DNA from: Candidatus Goldiibacteriota bacterium
Lineage (GTDB): Bacteria > Oederibacteriota > PGYV01 > DSYL01
Direction: 5' to 3'
NCBI GenBank assembly: GCA_018000835.1
Contig: JAGNJD010000009.1
Location: 1-64,000 of the forward strand
Length of the DNA stretch: 64,000 nucleotides
Both the position numbers and the translations under genes were made by a program. Of this stretch, positions 1-8,720 are shown one piece after another. The first letter of the stretch is position 1. Each line of letters begins with the position of its first letter. A model generated the notes under the pieces. That model saw only the letters and a list, made by a program, of their open reading frames with translations, ran no database searches and was not told where the DNA came from.

Positions 1-267
1 GTATCAAATAATTCAAAAACCATTAATGAAGCAAACGAAAAAACAGGATATACCATAAAAAACGATGGTGATAGAACAAGAGCAGGTCTGTTAGGAGCAG
101 TAATTTATGGTTTGATAGTGGGCGGAATTGCGATATATATTTTTCCAAAGGCGAAAAGAGAAGAAGAAAGACTAATTTATACAGGAGCCGTTGTGTTGGC
201 ATCAATAGGAATATTTGGAGGCTTTCTTTTGGGCGAATGTATTTATGATAATTTATCAGAAAAATAA
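1..267 (+). CDS. membrane protein, 3' end only
   Basis: The reading frame is open from base 1 to a TAA at 265-267, so the 5' end lies outside the window. The 88 visible residues begin with a polar stretch and then hold two hydrophobic segments, around residues 30-49 (GAVIYGLIVGG) and 57-81 (GAVVLASIGIFGGFLLGE), separated by a short basic loop (PKAKREEER). This predicts a two-helix membrane hairpin. I do not recognise a family. The truncated lipase gene starts 24 bases downstream, so the two may have shared a transcript. Confidence 0.6.
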   Translation, partial: VSNNSKTINEANEKTGYTIKNDGDRTRAGLLGAVIYGLIVGGIAIYIFPKAKREEERLIYTGAVVLASIGIFGGFLLGECIYDNLSEK

Positions 268-291
268 ATTAATTATTGGGAGTTAAGACGA

Positions 292-735
292 ATGTTTAAA
301 AATAAGAATGTAATAAAAATTTTAATTATGATTATTTTATTGCTGATACAAAACAGAATTAAACTTAACTCAGAATATACTCCCCAACCAATACTATTAA
401 TTCATGGCCGCGGTATGCATTCAGGAAACAATTGGAATACAATAAAAAATGAAACGGGGGGAACTTTATTGGATTATTTATCGTCTTACGGAGTTGTTTA
501 TTATTATGATTCTTTTAGCTGTTCAGGATATGGCACGCTTGATACTTGGGGTAATGAATTAGTTAACTGGGTAAATAATTTTAGAACTGCATACGAAAAC
601 AGGCCAGAACATCCAGAATTTACAAAATTCAGATTTGTATCATATATCGCTGATGGATTGGCAAGCAGATGGTATTTATCAGACGAATCAAATCCACCTA
701 TTGAGAGATTAATAACACTTAATTCTCCACATTGA
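292..735 (+). pseudogene. truncated secreted lipase/esterase (alpha/beta hydrolase)
   Basis: 147 residues begin with a signal-peptide-like hydrophobic segment (residues 7-20). They continue with the oxyanion-loop motif LLIHGRG near residue 36 and reach the lipase-type strand LITLNSPH, where the frame stops. Lipases of this type normally continue with a glycine (PHxG) and a further 100 or more residues carrying the catalytic Asp and His, so the gene is cut off. The nucleophile elbow also looks degraded: where HSMGG would be expected before LASRWYL the sequence reads YIADG, which lacks the serine. The break coincides with the end of an opposite-strand transposase remnant, so an insertion probably truncated the gene. 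Family assignment is from motif recognition. Confidence 0.6.
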
Positions 736-1035
736 GGGAGCGGGACATAGATGGTAAACACTGTTTATATATTCTCTGTGAATCATATTGTCAGGAATAA
801 TCGGAGGCAACATACAAATTTCTCTACGTAAATCAGGATTTTTTTTCTTTAACAATATCCATGGAGTTTTGTTTTCTTTGTAAGCATCAGGTCTAACAAG
901 GTTAAAGAATAATTGATAGGTATATGTTTTATCAGGAAAATTTTGTAATGAAGAAAAATTTTCAATATCAAAGAACTCCATTTTATTCATAATTTTTAAT
1001 ATTTTATTAAGAGCATCCAGCATATCTTTATTCAT
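736..1035 (-). pseudogene. C-terminal remnant of a DDE (rve) transposase
   Basis: Read on the minus strand, this stretch encodes the conserved tail of IS481/IS3-like integrase-core transposases: FFNLVRPDAYKENKTPW followed by a PDL...MLPP segment. In this family that region lies just after the third catalytic acid. The catalytic core and N-terminal HTH are absent, so this is a fragment and not an active element. Its C-terminal end abuts the truncated lipase at about 735, and the sequence from 736 (TGAGGGAGCGGGACA) may be the element's end. Upstream, the frame runs into the direct repeat and tandem repeat block. IS family assignment is tentative. Confidence 0.55.
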
Positions 1036-1080
1036 TATTTTCAACCTTGCTATGTGTCCGCCATGTCTATCCTCATTCCC
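1025..1080. repeat. direct repeat, copy 1 (about 55 bp)
   Basis: This segment, containing ATGTGTCCGCCATGTCTATC, recurs at 1357-1411 with only a few differences. The two copies bracket the three tandem repeat units, so the block either inserted with a long duplication or arose by duplication of the IS remnant's edge. Confidence 0.75.
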
Positions 1081-1359
1081 AACCAAAGAGGGGAAATATT
1101 TTTTATCCCCCTTTGAAAAATGGGATGAAAGGGGGATTTGTATAAAATAAAATCTCCCCTGACCCCTCTTTTCCAAAGAGAGGAAATTACTTTTCTTCTT
1201 TTCCCCCTTTTGTAAAGTGGGACAAAGGGGGATTTGAAAGAATAAAAATCTCCCCTGACCCCTCTTTTCCAAAGAGGGGAAATCACTTTCTTAATCCCCC
1301 TTAGAAAAAGTAGGACAAAGGGGGAGATTTGAAGGAATAAAATCTCCCGTAGCCCCTCT
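1081..1359. repeat. three tandem ~92-bp GC-rich hairpin units
   Basis: Three imperfect units lie at about 1081-1171, 1172-1267 and 1268-1359. Each opens with CCAAAGAGGGGAAAT (or a one-base variant), contains an inner inverted repeat (TCCCCCTTTG ... AAAGGGGGA), and closes with CTCCCCTGACCCCTCTTT. The outer AAAGAGGGG and CCCCTCTTT arms are also complementary, so each unit can fold into a nested hairpin. C/G-run repeats of this kind are common in intergenic DNA of many bacteria. The open frames that cross the block on the minus strand are products of the repeat and not genes. Confidence 0.8.
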
Positions 1360-1411
1360 TTATTCATTATTTTCAGCCTTTTATGTGTCCGCCATGTCTA
1401 TCCTTATTCCC
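1357..1411. repeat. direct repeat, copy 2 (about 55 bp)
   Basis: This is the partner of the repeat at 1025-1080 and lies immediately after the third tandem unit. From here to 1604 I see no gene. The stretch is AT-rich leader sequence for the beta-propeller gene, ending in the ribosome binding site AAAAGGAGG at about 1592-1600. Confidence 0.75.
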
Positions 1412-1604
1412 ATAAAAATATAAAGATTGCTTGACAATTATTTATAATTGTTTAAAAATGCTTACGGATAGTGGCGGAGCATAAATAAAAATGATACATA
1501 CTTCTGGTTTCAAACGTCAAATTTACAGAAACAAACATAGCCTTAATATGTTGATTTTTTAATGAGCGGCAAAAAATCAATGTCTGGTAAGAAAAGGAGG
1601 CAAT

Positions 1605-2975
1605 ATGAAAAGAATATTGTGCGTTTTCATCCTGTTTTTAATTTCACTAAACGTTTACTCTGCAAATTACCTTTATGTGTCGTATAACCAGTCAAAAAAG
1701 ATATCCGTGATTGATACGTCTGCAAGCGAAGTTTTTAAGGAAATTATTCTGCCATGCACGGCAAGAAGGATGCAGTTGTCCCCTGATAACAAATATTTGT
1801 ATTTTACGGGTTACGATACAAATGCTGTTTACAGGATAACGACAAAGAATTTAACTCTTGACAATGATTTCGTGAGCGTAGGGACTGCACCGGTTGCCAT
1901 TGCCGTAAGTTCCGACAATAACAGAATTTACGTTGCAAATGAAAGATCGAAAAACATATCTATCATTAATGCCGCTGATTTTAATCTGCTGGAAGAGCCG
2001 ATTCAATTACCCGCGGCTCCTAAAGCCATAGTTTTATCAGAAGATGATAAAAAAGCATTCATTGGTTTATCGGAGCAATCAGGCATTGCCGTCTTTGATA
2101 CCGAAAAATTAAAAATAACGGGGATTATGCCTTTTAGTACTGAACCATGGGATATGTGCGTTTATGGAAACAGATTGTTTATTACGAATGAAGGGGTTGC
2201 CAGCATATCCGTCGTTGACGTTAAGAAAAACAAATTATTAAACGAAATCGTTACGACGGACGCCCCCAGAGGACTGGACATAATTGATAATCTGATTTAC
2301 GTTGGCGTATCAAATGGCGTTGATATTTTTGAAACCATAAGATACGAAAAACCAGCATCGGTAGGGTTGGATTATTCCACTTATGACGTTGTTGCGGGAA
2401 AGACGTCAACCGGAAAAATGGCATTTGTCGCTGGATATAATAAGAGTGAAAAAACGGGAAAAATTGCAGTTGTTGATGTTGAAATTAATGAAGTAACGTC
2501 TGAAATAGACGTTGATGGCTGGCCTATGTATCTGGAGATAAGAAAAGCAAAACCCACGCCAACGCCGACGGAAACCTATACTCCACTGCCAACGGATACG
2601 CCAACTCCAAAGCCGACTTTTACTCCACAACCTACGAATACGCCTAAACCCAAACCAAAGCCGACTCCGATACCGAAAAAGACAAAAAAACCTACGCCGG
2701 TTATAGAGAGTTCAATAATTAAAACTGATTTAAAGGGAAGAGTAATGCTTGACAACCAGCCTGTTAAAAAAGTAAAAATAAAGGCAATATATAAACATTC
2801 GGATAAATTGTATACCACGTATACTGACGATTCAGGAAGATTTATTTTTGAAAAAATACCAATAGGCGGTTATGTCGTTTCAGTTGAAGCAACTTATATA
2901 AAAGAAAAAGCGGTTACAATTACTTTAAACAAAGGTGAAAATCCGGATTTAATAATAAACGTAAAAAGACGTTAA
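1605..2975 (+). CDS. secreted YVTN-type beta-propeller protein with Pro/Thr linker
   Basis: 456 residues. A Sec signal peptide (about residues 1-19) is followed by a beta-propeller of YVTN/lactonase-type repeats to about residue 305, with blade motifs such as VIDTSASE, IYVANERSKNISIINA and VVDVKKNKLLNEI. A low-complexity linker (about 313-366) of TPTPTP/KPKP repeats follows, then a C-terminal carboxypeptidase regulatory-like Ig domain (about 372-456; VMLDNQPVKKVKI, YTDDSGRFIFEKIP). This is the architecture of an exported, probably cell-surface protein; its ligand or function is not evident. AAAAGGAGG lies just upstream of the ATG. It converges with the minus-strand sugar kinase, leaving only four bases between the stop codons. 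Confidence 0.8.
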   Translation: MKRILCVFILFLISLNVYSANYLYVSYNQSKKISVIDTSASEVFKEIILPCTARRMQLSPDNKYLYFTGYDTNAVYRITTKNLTLDNDFVSVGTAPVAIAVSSDNNRIYVANERSKNISIINAADFNLLEEPIQLPAAPKAIVLSEDDKKAFIGLSEQSGIAVFDTEKLKITGIMPFSTEPWDMCVYGNRLFITNEGVASISVVDVKKNKLLNEIVTTDAPRGLDIIDNLIYVGVSNGVDIFETIRYEKPASVGLDYSTYDVVAGKTSTGKMAFVAGYNKSEKTGKIAVVDVEINEVTSEIDVDGWPMYLEIRKAKPTPTPTETYTPLPTDTPTPKPTFTPQPTNTPKPKPKPTPIPKKTKKPTPVIESSIIKTDLKGRVMLDNQPVKKVKIKAIYKHSDKLYTTYTDDSGRFIFEKIPIGGYVVSVEATYIKEKAVTITLNKGENPDLIINVKRR

Positions 2976-2979
2976 TCTC

Positions 2980-3912
2980 CTAATAATCAAAAATTTTTAC
3001 TTTTTTAATGTTCATGCGGGCTTCGGCTGCGGTAAAAAAGCATGAACCAAAATGTTGTATGTTGGCCATTGCACAGGCAATTCCAAAACGGACAGATTCT
3101 TTTGTGTTTTTCCATGATTCAATACCAAAAGCAAATCCAGCAGTAAAAGCATCTCCGCATCCAACCGGAGAAACGACGTTTTTGTTTTGTATGGATGTGA
3201 AATAATAAGAACTGTCATTTTCAAAAAGAACGGCGCCTTTTTCATGTAAAGTAACGATAAGTGCTTTTAGATCGTATTTTTTTAATAAGTTAAAACATAA
3301 ATTTTTAATTCTGGATTTTTTGTTTAATTTTACGTTAAATGCAGATTCAAGTTCGTCAATGTTTTGTTTTATTACGGATGGCTTTGCCTTTATTGCGTGT
3401 TTTAAATACCTCGCAGAAGTATCAAGAATTGTATAATTTTTATTACAGATTTTTAACGCGTCATAATAAAAGTTTTCCGGTAATGAAACAGGCAGACTGC
3501 CGGAAAATATTACTATTTTTGACTTCTGCGATAATTTATTTAATTTTCCCCAAAAAAGTTTTATTGCATTTCCGGTTATTTTGAAAGAAGATTCACTGTT
3601 TATTATCGTTTCTCTTTTTGTTCTGGTTTCAGTAATTATTATGCAGGGCCTGTTTGCACCTTCGACTTTTACGAAATCGCATTTTACTTTGCATAATTCA
3701 AGAAAATTTTTCATTGAATCAAAATCATTTGAACCACAAAAGCCGGAAACCGTTACGTCCGTGCCTAACGTTGCCAGTGCCCGCGCAACATTGGTGCCTT
3801 TCCCACCCGGATAGGCTGCTATCCATGGAGTTCTGGTAACGCTTGAAAGCTTTAATCCGGGAAGCGGGATTACAATATCATTGGTTGAATTTAAATTTAT
3901 GGTAAGCATCAT
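2980..3912 (-). CDS. PfkB-family sugar kinase (1-phosphofructokinase type)
   Basis: 310 residues, normal length for the family. PfkB signature 1 is visible at residues 36-46 (GGKGTNVARAL). Signature 2 with the anion hole and catalytic base is VGCGDAFTAG at 250-259, with D254 as the expected base and the usual GAGD written GCGD. The N-terminus (LTINLNSTND) resembles the FruK/LacC/tagatose-6-phosphate kinase group more than ribokinase. It should phosphorylate a sugar or sugar phosphate with ATP in the cytosol; the exact substrate cannot be read from sequence. It is the last gene of a minus-strand operon; its ATG overlaps the upstream UbiA stop (ATGA), implying coupled translation. Confidence 0.78.
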   Translation of the reverse strand: MMLTINLNSTNDIVIPLPGLKLSSVTRTPWIAAYPGGKGTNVARALATLGTDVTVSGFCGSNDFDSMKNFLELCKVKCDFVKVEGANRPCIIITETRTKRETIINSESSFKITGNAIKLFWGKLNKLSQKSKIVIFSGSLPVSLPENFYYDALKICNKNYTILDTSARYLKHAIKAKPSVIKQNIDELESAFNVKLNKKSRIKNLCFNLLKKYDLKALIVTLHEKGAVLFENDSSYYFTSIQNKNVVSPVGCGDAFTAGFAFGIESWKNTKESVRFGIACAMANIQHFGSCFFTAAEARMNIKKVKIFDY

Positions 3913-4781
3913 TTTAAAAAATATATGATGATTATAATGGAGATAATCCAGAGAACTATGTTTACTATCATAGGAACGTCTTTTAAAAATATGTTTTCAG
4001 GACTACCTCCCAGATTTTTTTTATGTATTAGATATAAATACCGGAAAATTCCATACAAAACGAAAGGAATCGTCAATAAAAGGTAATTGTGTTTTGCTGC
4101 CGTCTCGGAGGTAAAAGTATATAAAGAATATGCGGATATCGTAGATGCAGTAGTAATGGAAATCATTTCGTCAAGTAAAGGAATTGAATATTCTTCAAGT
4201 ATTTTTCTGTGTTTTGTTGGCGATACCAAACTAAGCTCGTATCTTCTTTTTGCCAGAATTACAAAAAGAGCCAGCAGTGAAGTACAGACCAAAAGCCAGG
4301 GAGAAATTGCGACTTTTATTATTGCAGCCCCGGCAATTGCCCTTATGACGTAATTTATTGAAACGACAAGTATGTCGAGAATGACTATGTTTTTTAATTT
4401 TAAAGTATAGCATACGGATAGCAGAATGTAAATTAATGTGACAATGAAAAAATTTTTTTCCAGAAGAAACGAACCAGACAAGGAAAATACAAGCAATAGA
4501 ATTGAAATTAAAAAAGCAAAGGAAGGTTTAATTTTGCCCGATGCTATCGGCCTGTTTTTTTTGGCAGGATGATGACTGTCTTCTTCCGCATCTTTAATGT
4601 CATTAATGATATAGATACTGCTTGCTGCAAAACAAAAAAGTATAAAACCAACGACGGTTTTCAGAAATAAATTAAAATTTAAAAGATTGTTAGTGAATAT
4701 CAGAGCAATAAAAATGAGAAGATTTTTTATCCATTGTTTTACTCTTAATAATTCAAAAAATGTTTTTATTTTAACTTTCAT
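3909..4781 (-). CDS. UbiA-family prenyltransferase (decaprenyl-phosphate phosphoribosyltransferase-like)
   Basis: 290 residues, polytopic, with about eight or nine membrane helices. The first Mg-pyrophosphate motif is NDIKDAEED (residues 60-68), followed by HPAKKNRPIASG (71-82), the hallmark of the UbiA branch that contains actinobacterial DPPR synthase. A second polar loop contains AKRRYELSLV and HRKILEEY, also typical of that branch. UbiA enzymes move prenyl groups; the DPPR synthase branch instead transfers phosphoribose onto a polyprenyl phosphate at the membrane, feeding cell-surface pentose. Placement beside a sugar kinase and a lipoprotein fits an envelope-glycan role, but this is inference. 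It starts five bases after the lipoprotein stop. Confidence 0.82.
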   Translation of the reverse strand: MKVKIKTFFELLRVKQWIKNLLIFIALIFTNNLLNFNLFLKTVVGFILFCFAASSIYIINDIKDAEEDSHHPAKKNRPIASGKIKPSFAFLISILLLVFSLSGSFLLEKNFFIVTLIYILLSVCYTLKLKNIVILDILVVSINYVIRAIAGAAIIKVAISPWLLVCTSLLALFVILAKRRYELSLVSPTKHRKILEEYSIPLLDEMISITTASTISAYSLYTFTSETAAKHNYLLLTIPFVLYGIFRYLYLIHKKNLGGSPENIFLKDVPMIVNIVLWIISIIIIIYFLK

Positions 4782-4786
4782 TATTT

Positions 4787-5416
4787 TTATGGTGTGAGAT
4801 GAACGTTGTCAATATACAGAGTCACGTCTTTTTCTTCGTTTTTTGTATTTAAATATAAAGATAAAATTACAATTGCACCTGTATTTATTCTTGCTGCTTT
4901 TACTTCGTCAAGAGCGATTTCCAGTTTATTCCTTCCATTTTTTATCAATTTTGTCGTTATGTATTGATTCCCGTAATTATCAATTAATTTTATGAAAAAT
5001 TCTCTCTCCTTGTTATCCGGAACGTAAACGTCAACCCCAAATTTTTTATATTCGCTCCAGTTAGTTACTTTTAATCTGGTTAGCGTAGAAATGGATAAAG
5101 TCATGGCGGAAATCCATTGGTCTATTTTAGCAGTTTCCGTATTTGGTAAAAAATCGGCCGGGACGGAAAATATCGCCTGGGCTGAATATTTGCCGTTGGT
5201 TGCATATTTTTTGAATTGCTCAAGCTTTACAAATCCATTTGTTTCCCAGTCAAAGTCTCCGATGGCAGTATCGGATGGAGCCGTTTCAAAGCTGCAAAGA
5301 AGCCCCTTTTCTTTTAATAAAGTTTTTGTCGACTTTTTTGCATCACAACCCGTAATGATAACAAAAAAAGAAATAAAAAATACCGTCAAATTTTTCAATA
5401 AATCGTGTCGTTTCAC
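4787..5416 (-). CDS. lipoprotein with carbohydrate-binding-like C-terminal fold
   Basis: I place the start at the GTG at 5416 (complement), not at the ATG 39 bases upstream, because GGAGGG sits six bases before this GTG and the lipobox falls at the usual distance: FFVIITGC with C24 as the lipidated cysteine. The mature part (about 185 residues) has beta-rich stretches ending in DVTLYIDNVHLTP. That ending is typical of family 11/30-like carbohydrate-binding or glycosidase-associated modules. The function is unassigned. It is first in the operon with the UbiA and PfkB genes and has its own promoter at 5446-5475. Confidence 0.65.
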   Translation of the reverse strand: MKRHDLLKNLTVFFISFFVIITGCDAKKSTKTLLKEKGLLCSFETAPSDTAIGDFDWETNGFVKLEQFKKYATNGKYSAQAIFSVPADFLPNTETAKIDQWISAMTLSISTLTRLKVTNWSEYKKFGVDVYVPDNKEREFFIKLIDNYGNQYITTKLIKNGRNKLEIALDEVKAARINTGAIVILSLYLNTKNEEKDVTLYIDNVHLTP

Positions 5417-5445
5417 ATCAAGCCCTCCATCAAATATTTTAAAGT

Positions 5446-5475
5446 ATTTTATCAATATTTACATTATTTTGTCAA
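5446..5475 (-). promoter_or_regulatory. sigma70-type promoter for the lipoprotein-UbiA-PfkB operon
   Basis: On the minus strand, TTGACA (5475-5470) is followed after 18 bases by TAAAAT (5451-5446), with a TG one base before the -10 (extended -10). This lies 30 bases above the GTG start and between it and the rejected upstream ATG. The rest of the divergent spacer, 5476-5684, holds no gene that I can see. Confidence 0.65.
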
Positions 5476-5684
5476 TTGTTAAAAAAATGAAAAAGTAAAA
5501 AGTCCGTCATAATGGCATAAAAATTATTGCAGCCCGGTAAATTTAATGTAGGATGCAAACGCTTATAAATATAAATTCTTTTATTTTGATTGATAACTGT
5601 CCGGTCAAAGGTTTTATAAAAATAATTTTATTGTTATACAAATGTGTAACTGTTTCATTGCCAGCGGGCGCATTAAATTGTTAG

Positions 5685-5711
5685 TTGCAGAACTAATTTT
5701 TATGATATAAT
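5685..5711 (+). promoter_or_regulatory. extended -10 promoter for the diguanylate cyclase
   Basis: TATAAT at 5706-5711 is preceded by TG and one base (5703-5705), a strong extended -10. A weak TTGCAG lies 15 bases upstream. The -10 overlaps the most upstream ATG of the frame (5710), which rules that ATG out as the start codon. Confidence 0.5.
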
Positions 5712-5745
5712 GTTCCAAAATCGTTTCAAAAGAGGCATGAAAATA

Positions 5746-6993
5746 ATGGATAAAAATGTCATTATATTGATGAAAAAATATAAAATTGAGTTTGTAATCG
5801 TTTCATTCCTTATAATCATGTTTTTTCAGTTTTTTTATCGTGATAGTATGGCTGCTATTTATAAAAAAATCAATTTTGAAATATTAATGCTGATGTTGAT
5901 GTCCATTGTTTTCCTGGTTGCAATGGTCTCGTATCCCAAAATTTATAAATTCAAAATGCTTTTATCTGCTTTTGTCCTCGGTGCTTTTATCATTAATTTT
6001 ATAATACTGGACATAAATATGCCGTCTTCGTTAAAGATTATGGGCCTTTTAAATCCGCATACAAAATCAATCAAAATCCCGGATAATTTTGCATTAAAAT
6101 TTTTATTGACTTTACTCAATCTTAATTTTCTGTTCATAATCATATCAAATTCGTATGTTACGTATAATACCGGGAAAACGGTATCATGGACTATTCTTGC
6201 GGTTAATCTTGTTTTATATCAATCTATCGTTATGTTAATGCCTTTAAAACCTGTTCCTGAATTCGTGGTTTTTTTTAACAAATATAATTTATCAATCAAT
6301 ATTTTTCTTTTACTGCTGATTGTTTTGTTTTCGTTTTTTAACATTGAGGAAGAACATAATTATGGCAGCATTATAGTCGCATTATCTTTGATTGTTTTTT
6401 ACTGTAATTTGCAGATAAACTATATTGGTAAATTAAAATTAATGATGCCGATTATGAGCGTTTTGCTGATATGGGGCATGTTTGCACACTGGATTACTTG
6501 TCTTCAGCATAAAGCTCATTACGACCCTTTGTTAAAAATTTACAACAGACAATATATGAATTCAATAGCAGACGGGCTTATAGACGTAAAACTCGGAAAT
6601 AAATTTTCCGTCCTTATGTGTGACATTGACCATTTTAAGGAAGTAAATGATAACTACGGGCACATGGCAGGGGATGAAGTGTTATACAGAGTTGCACAAA
6701 TAATAAGGGAAGCGTCTCTCCCGGAAGGGGTTGCGTGCAGGTATGGAGGCGAAGAAATAATAATTTTTTTAAGAGACAAAACGGGTGACGATGCATATAG
6801 CAGGGCTGAGAAAATAAGGAAAACAATTAAAAAGACGTCAATGAAATTTAAAAGTAAAACAATCAAGGTTACTATGTCGATAGGCGTTGCTTCAACAAAA
6901 AATGGAATTTCAGATATCCACAAAGTCATAAAACGTGCCGACGAAAACGTATATAAGGCAAAAAAGGCGGGCAGAGACAAAGTGGTTATTTAA
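5746..6993 (+). CDS. membrane-bound diguanylate cyclase (GGDEF)
   Basis: 415 residues from the ATG at 5746, chosen because GAGG (5732-5735) is ten bases upstream and the promoter -10 overlaps the longer frame's ATG. The first ~240 residues are strongly hydrophobic, with about eight membrane helices. A C-terminal GGDEF domain follows: CDIDHFKEVNDNYGHMAGDE and the active-site RYGGEEI (GGEE at 334-337). The enzyme should make cyclic di-GMP from two GTP. No RxxD inhibitory I-site is visible five residues before GGEE (the stretch reads SLPEGVACRY), so product inhibition there looks absent. Both PilB ATPases later in the window have MshEN domains, a known c-di-GMP sensor. Confidence 0.85.
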   Translation: MDKNVIILMKKYKIEFVIVSFLIIMFFQFFYRDSMAAIYKKINFEILMLMLMSIVFLVAMVSYPKIYKFKMLLSAFVLGAFIINFIILDINMPSSLKIMGLLNPHTKSIKIPDNFALKFLLTLLNLNFLFIIISNSYVTYNTGKTVSWTILAVNLVLYQSIVMLMPLKPVPEFVVFFNKYNLSINIFLLLLIVLFSFFNIEEEHNYGSIIVALSLIVFYCNLQINYIGKLKLMMPIMSVLLIWGMFAHWITCLQHKAHYDPLLKIYNRQYMNSIADGLIDVKLGNKFSVLMCDIDHFKEVNDNYGHMAGDEVLYRVAQIIREASLPEGVACRYGGEEIIIFLRDKTGDDAYSRAEKIRKTIKKTSMKFKSKTIKVTMSIGVASTKNGISDIHKVIKRADENVYKAKKAGRDKVVI

Positions 6994-7023
6994 AGAAATT
7001 AAAAATTTTGGGAGAGAATAAAA

Positions 7024-7341
7024 ATGAAGATTACAACCGTTGCTGTTACCGTGGATAAAAAGTTATCGGCAGAAAGAATTGCAAGGGCACTGCTAAATAA
7101 AAGGTTGTGTGCGTGCGTAAACATAATAAAGAAAATTGAATCCCTGTACTGGTGGAAAGGCAAAGTTGAAAAAACGGACGAGTATTTATTGATAATAAAA
7201 ACGAAAAAAAACATGATTGATAAATTAATAAAGGAAACCAGAAAAATCCATCCTTACGCAGTTCCGGAAATAATATCTTTTGACGTTGATAAGGGAAATA
7301 AGGATTATTTAAAATGGGTTGTAAAGGAGACAACAAAGTGA
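7024..7341 (+). CDS. cutA: CutA-like divalent cation tolerance protein
   Basis: 105 residues, the full length of this small trimeric family. Recognisable blocks are the N-terminal strand with LLNKRLCACVNII, then SLYWWKGKVEKTDEYLLIIKT, then HPYAVPEIISFDVDKGNKDYLKWV. All three are diagnostic of CutA1. Its biochemical role (metal binding, stress tolerance) is poorly settled across bacteria. It is the first gene of an operon with pyruvate kinase, whose start overlaps its stop codon. GGGAGAG lies about eight bases before the ATG. Confidence 0.9.
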   Translation: MKITTVAVTVDKKLSAERIARALLNKRLCACVNIIKKIESLYWWKGKVEKTDEYLLIIKTKKNMIDKLIKETRKIHPYAVPEIISFDVDKGNKDYLKWVVKETTK

Positions 7342-8720
7342 TGAAAAAATTAAGAAAAACAAAAATAATAGCAACAATGGGACCTGGAATTTCTTCTTAT
7401 TCGTCCATCTGCAGATTGATAAAAAGCGGGGTTGATATTTTCCGCCTGAATTTTTCACATGGTGATTATGCTTTTTTCGACAGGGTTATAGGAAACATAA
7501 AAAAAGCAAGAAAAAAATTAAACAAACCTGTTGCAATTATGCAGGATCTACAGGGGCCAAAAATAAGAATTGGAAAACTTCCGTTGGAATTTTTCGTAAA
7601 AAGAGGAGAGGTACTGGTAATCAGAAATTCAAGCAAAAATTTGTCTAAAAAAGAGATTTACATTGACGTAAAAAATTTATATAAATACGTAAAAACAGGA
7701 CAAAAGATACTGATTAATGATGGTGTGGTTGAATTAAAAGTAAAAGAAATAAAAAACGAAGACATAATCTGCAAAGTAATTGCTGGAGGAGAAATTAAAT
7801 CAAGAAAAGGGGTTAATTTACCGCATATCAGAATTCCAATACCAGCCCTGACGCAAAAGGACAAAAGGGATTTGAAATTTGGATTACAAAACGGAATTGA
7901 TGCAGTCTGTCTTTCTTTTGTAAGGGATGCAGGAGATCTGAAAATTTTGAATAAATACGTAAGAGGAAAAAAGCCCGTTATAATTGCAAAAATAGAAAAA
8001 CCGGAAGCATTAAAACAGATAGACGAAATACTGGATTTATGCGATGGAATAATGGTTGCCCGAGGGGATCTGGCGGTAGAGGCGGGTTATAGCATAATTC
8101 CTTTTGCCCAGAAAATGCTCATTTCAAAGGCAAATAAAAAAGGAAAAATAGTGATTGTTGCAACACAGATGCTTGAATCAATGATAAACACACCTTTTCC
8201 CCAGCGTGCAGAAATAACCGACGTTTATAATGCCGTTATTGACGGAGCAGACGTGCTCATGCTTTCCGGAGAGACGTCCGTAGGAAAATATCCTTTTAAG
8301 ACGGTAAATGTCATGCATAAAATCATTATGAAAGCAGAGATGGGGAAAGAATATGATTGTAAACCAATGGAGACGATAAGAGCGGGCAGCCGCCGGTTAA
8401 AAAACGTGATTTCTTACTGCGCCGTAATAAGTTCCAGTAAATTAAACGCTTCCATAATTGCCGTCAAAACAAAAAACATTGATGACGTTTCGTTTGTGTC
8501 TGATTACAGACCTCAGAACAGCGTCGTTGCAATCACCGACGACGAAAATTTATACAATAAATTGTCGTTGATACATTCCGTTTATCCGGTACTGAGCGGT
8601 GATGATTTTCTAACGGAAATAAAAAAGATTTTTCCCGACGTAAAAAACGTTATTTACATGGATTTTTACGAAAAGAACAGGAGTTGTTCAAAACTTGAGT
8701 TGTATGAATTAAAAAAATGA
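7341..8720 (+). CDS. pyk: pyruvate kinase
   Basis: About 459 residues, near family length. The start is the ATG at 7341 (or the GTG at 7338), behind AAAGGAG at 7323-7329; the longer frame into cutA is not needed. Motifs appear in order: RLNFSHGDY, MQDLQGPKIRIG, the metal-binding IAKIEKPEAL (about residue 214), DGIMVARGDLAVE, and ATQMLESMINTPFPQRAEITDV, with the SGETSVGKYP loop near 308. It transfers phosphate from PEP to ADP, the last step of glycolysis. The C-terminal allosteric domain is present but short. Its stop overlaps the next gene's start (ATGA at 8717-8720). Confidence 0.95.
   Translation: MKKLRKTKIIATMGPGISSYSSICRLIKSGVDIFRLNFSHGDYAFFDRVIGNIKKARKKLNKPVAIMQDLQGPKIRIGKLPLEFFVKRGEVLVIRNSSKNLSKKEIYIDVKNLYKYVKTGQKILINDGVVELKVKEIKNEDIICKVIAGGEIKSRKGVNLPHIRIPIPALTQKDKRDLKFGLQNGIDAVCLSFVRDAGDLKILNKYVRGKKPVIIAKIEKPEALKQIDEILDLCDGIMVARGDLAVEAGYSIIPFAQKMLISKANKKGKIVIVATQMLESMINTPFPQRAEITDVYNAVIDGADVLMLSGETSVGKYPFKTVNVMHKIIMKAEMGKEYDCKPMETIRAGSRRLKNVISYCAVISSSKLNASIIAVKTKNIDDVSFVSDYRPQNSVVAITDDENLYNKLSLIHSVYPVLSGDDFLTEIKKIFPDVKNVIYMDFYEKNRSCSKLELYELKK

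Noticed and set aside
709-1272. 187-codon minus-strand frame taken as one gene
   Set aside because: Only the part up to about 1035 resembles a transposase; the rest is direct-repeat and tandem-repeat sequence, and its end overlaps the truncated lipase.
1073-1360. CRISPR array
   Set aside because: The tandem units are contiguous, long and degenerate, with no unique spacers and no cas genes in the window.
1050-1367. 105-codon minus-strand frame over the tandem units
   Set aside because: The repetitive KRGVRGDF-type peptide simply mirrors the GC-rich DNA repeat.
1431-1448. TTGACA and TATAAT near 1431-1448 as a promoter for the beta-propeller gene
   Set aside because: The spacing is only about six bases, so the two hexamers cannot form one promoter.
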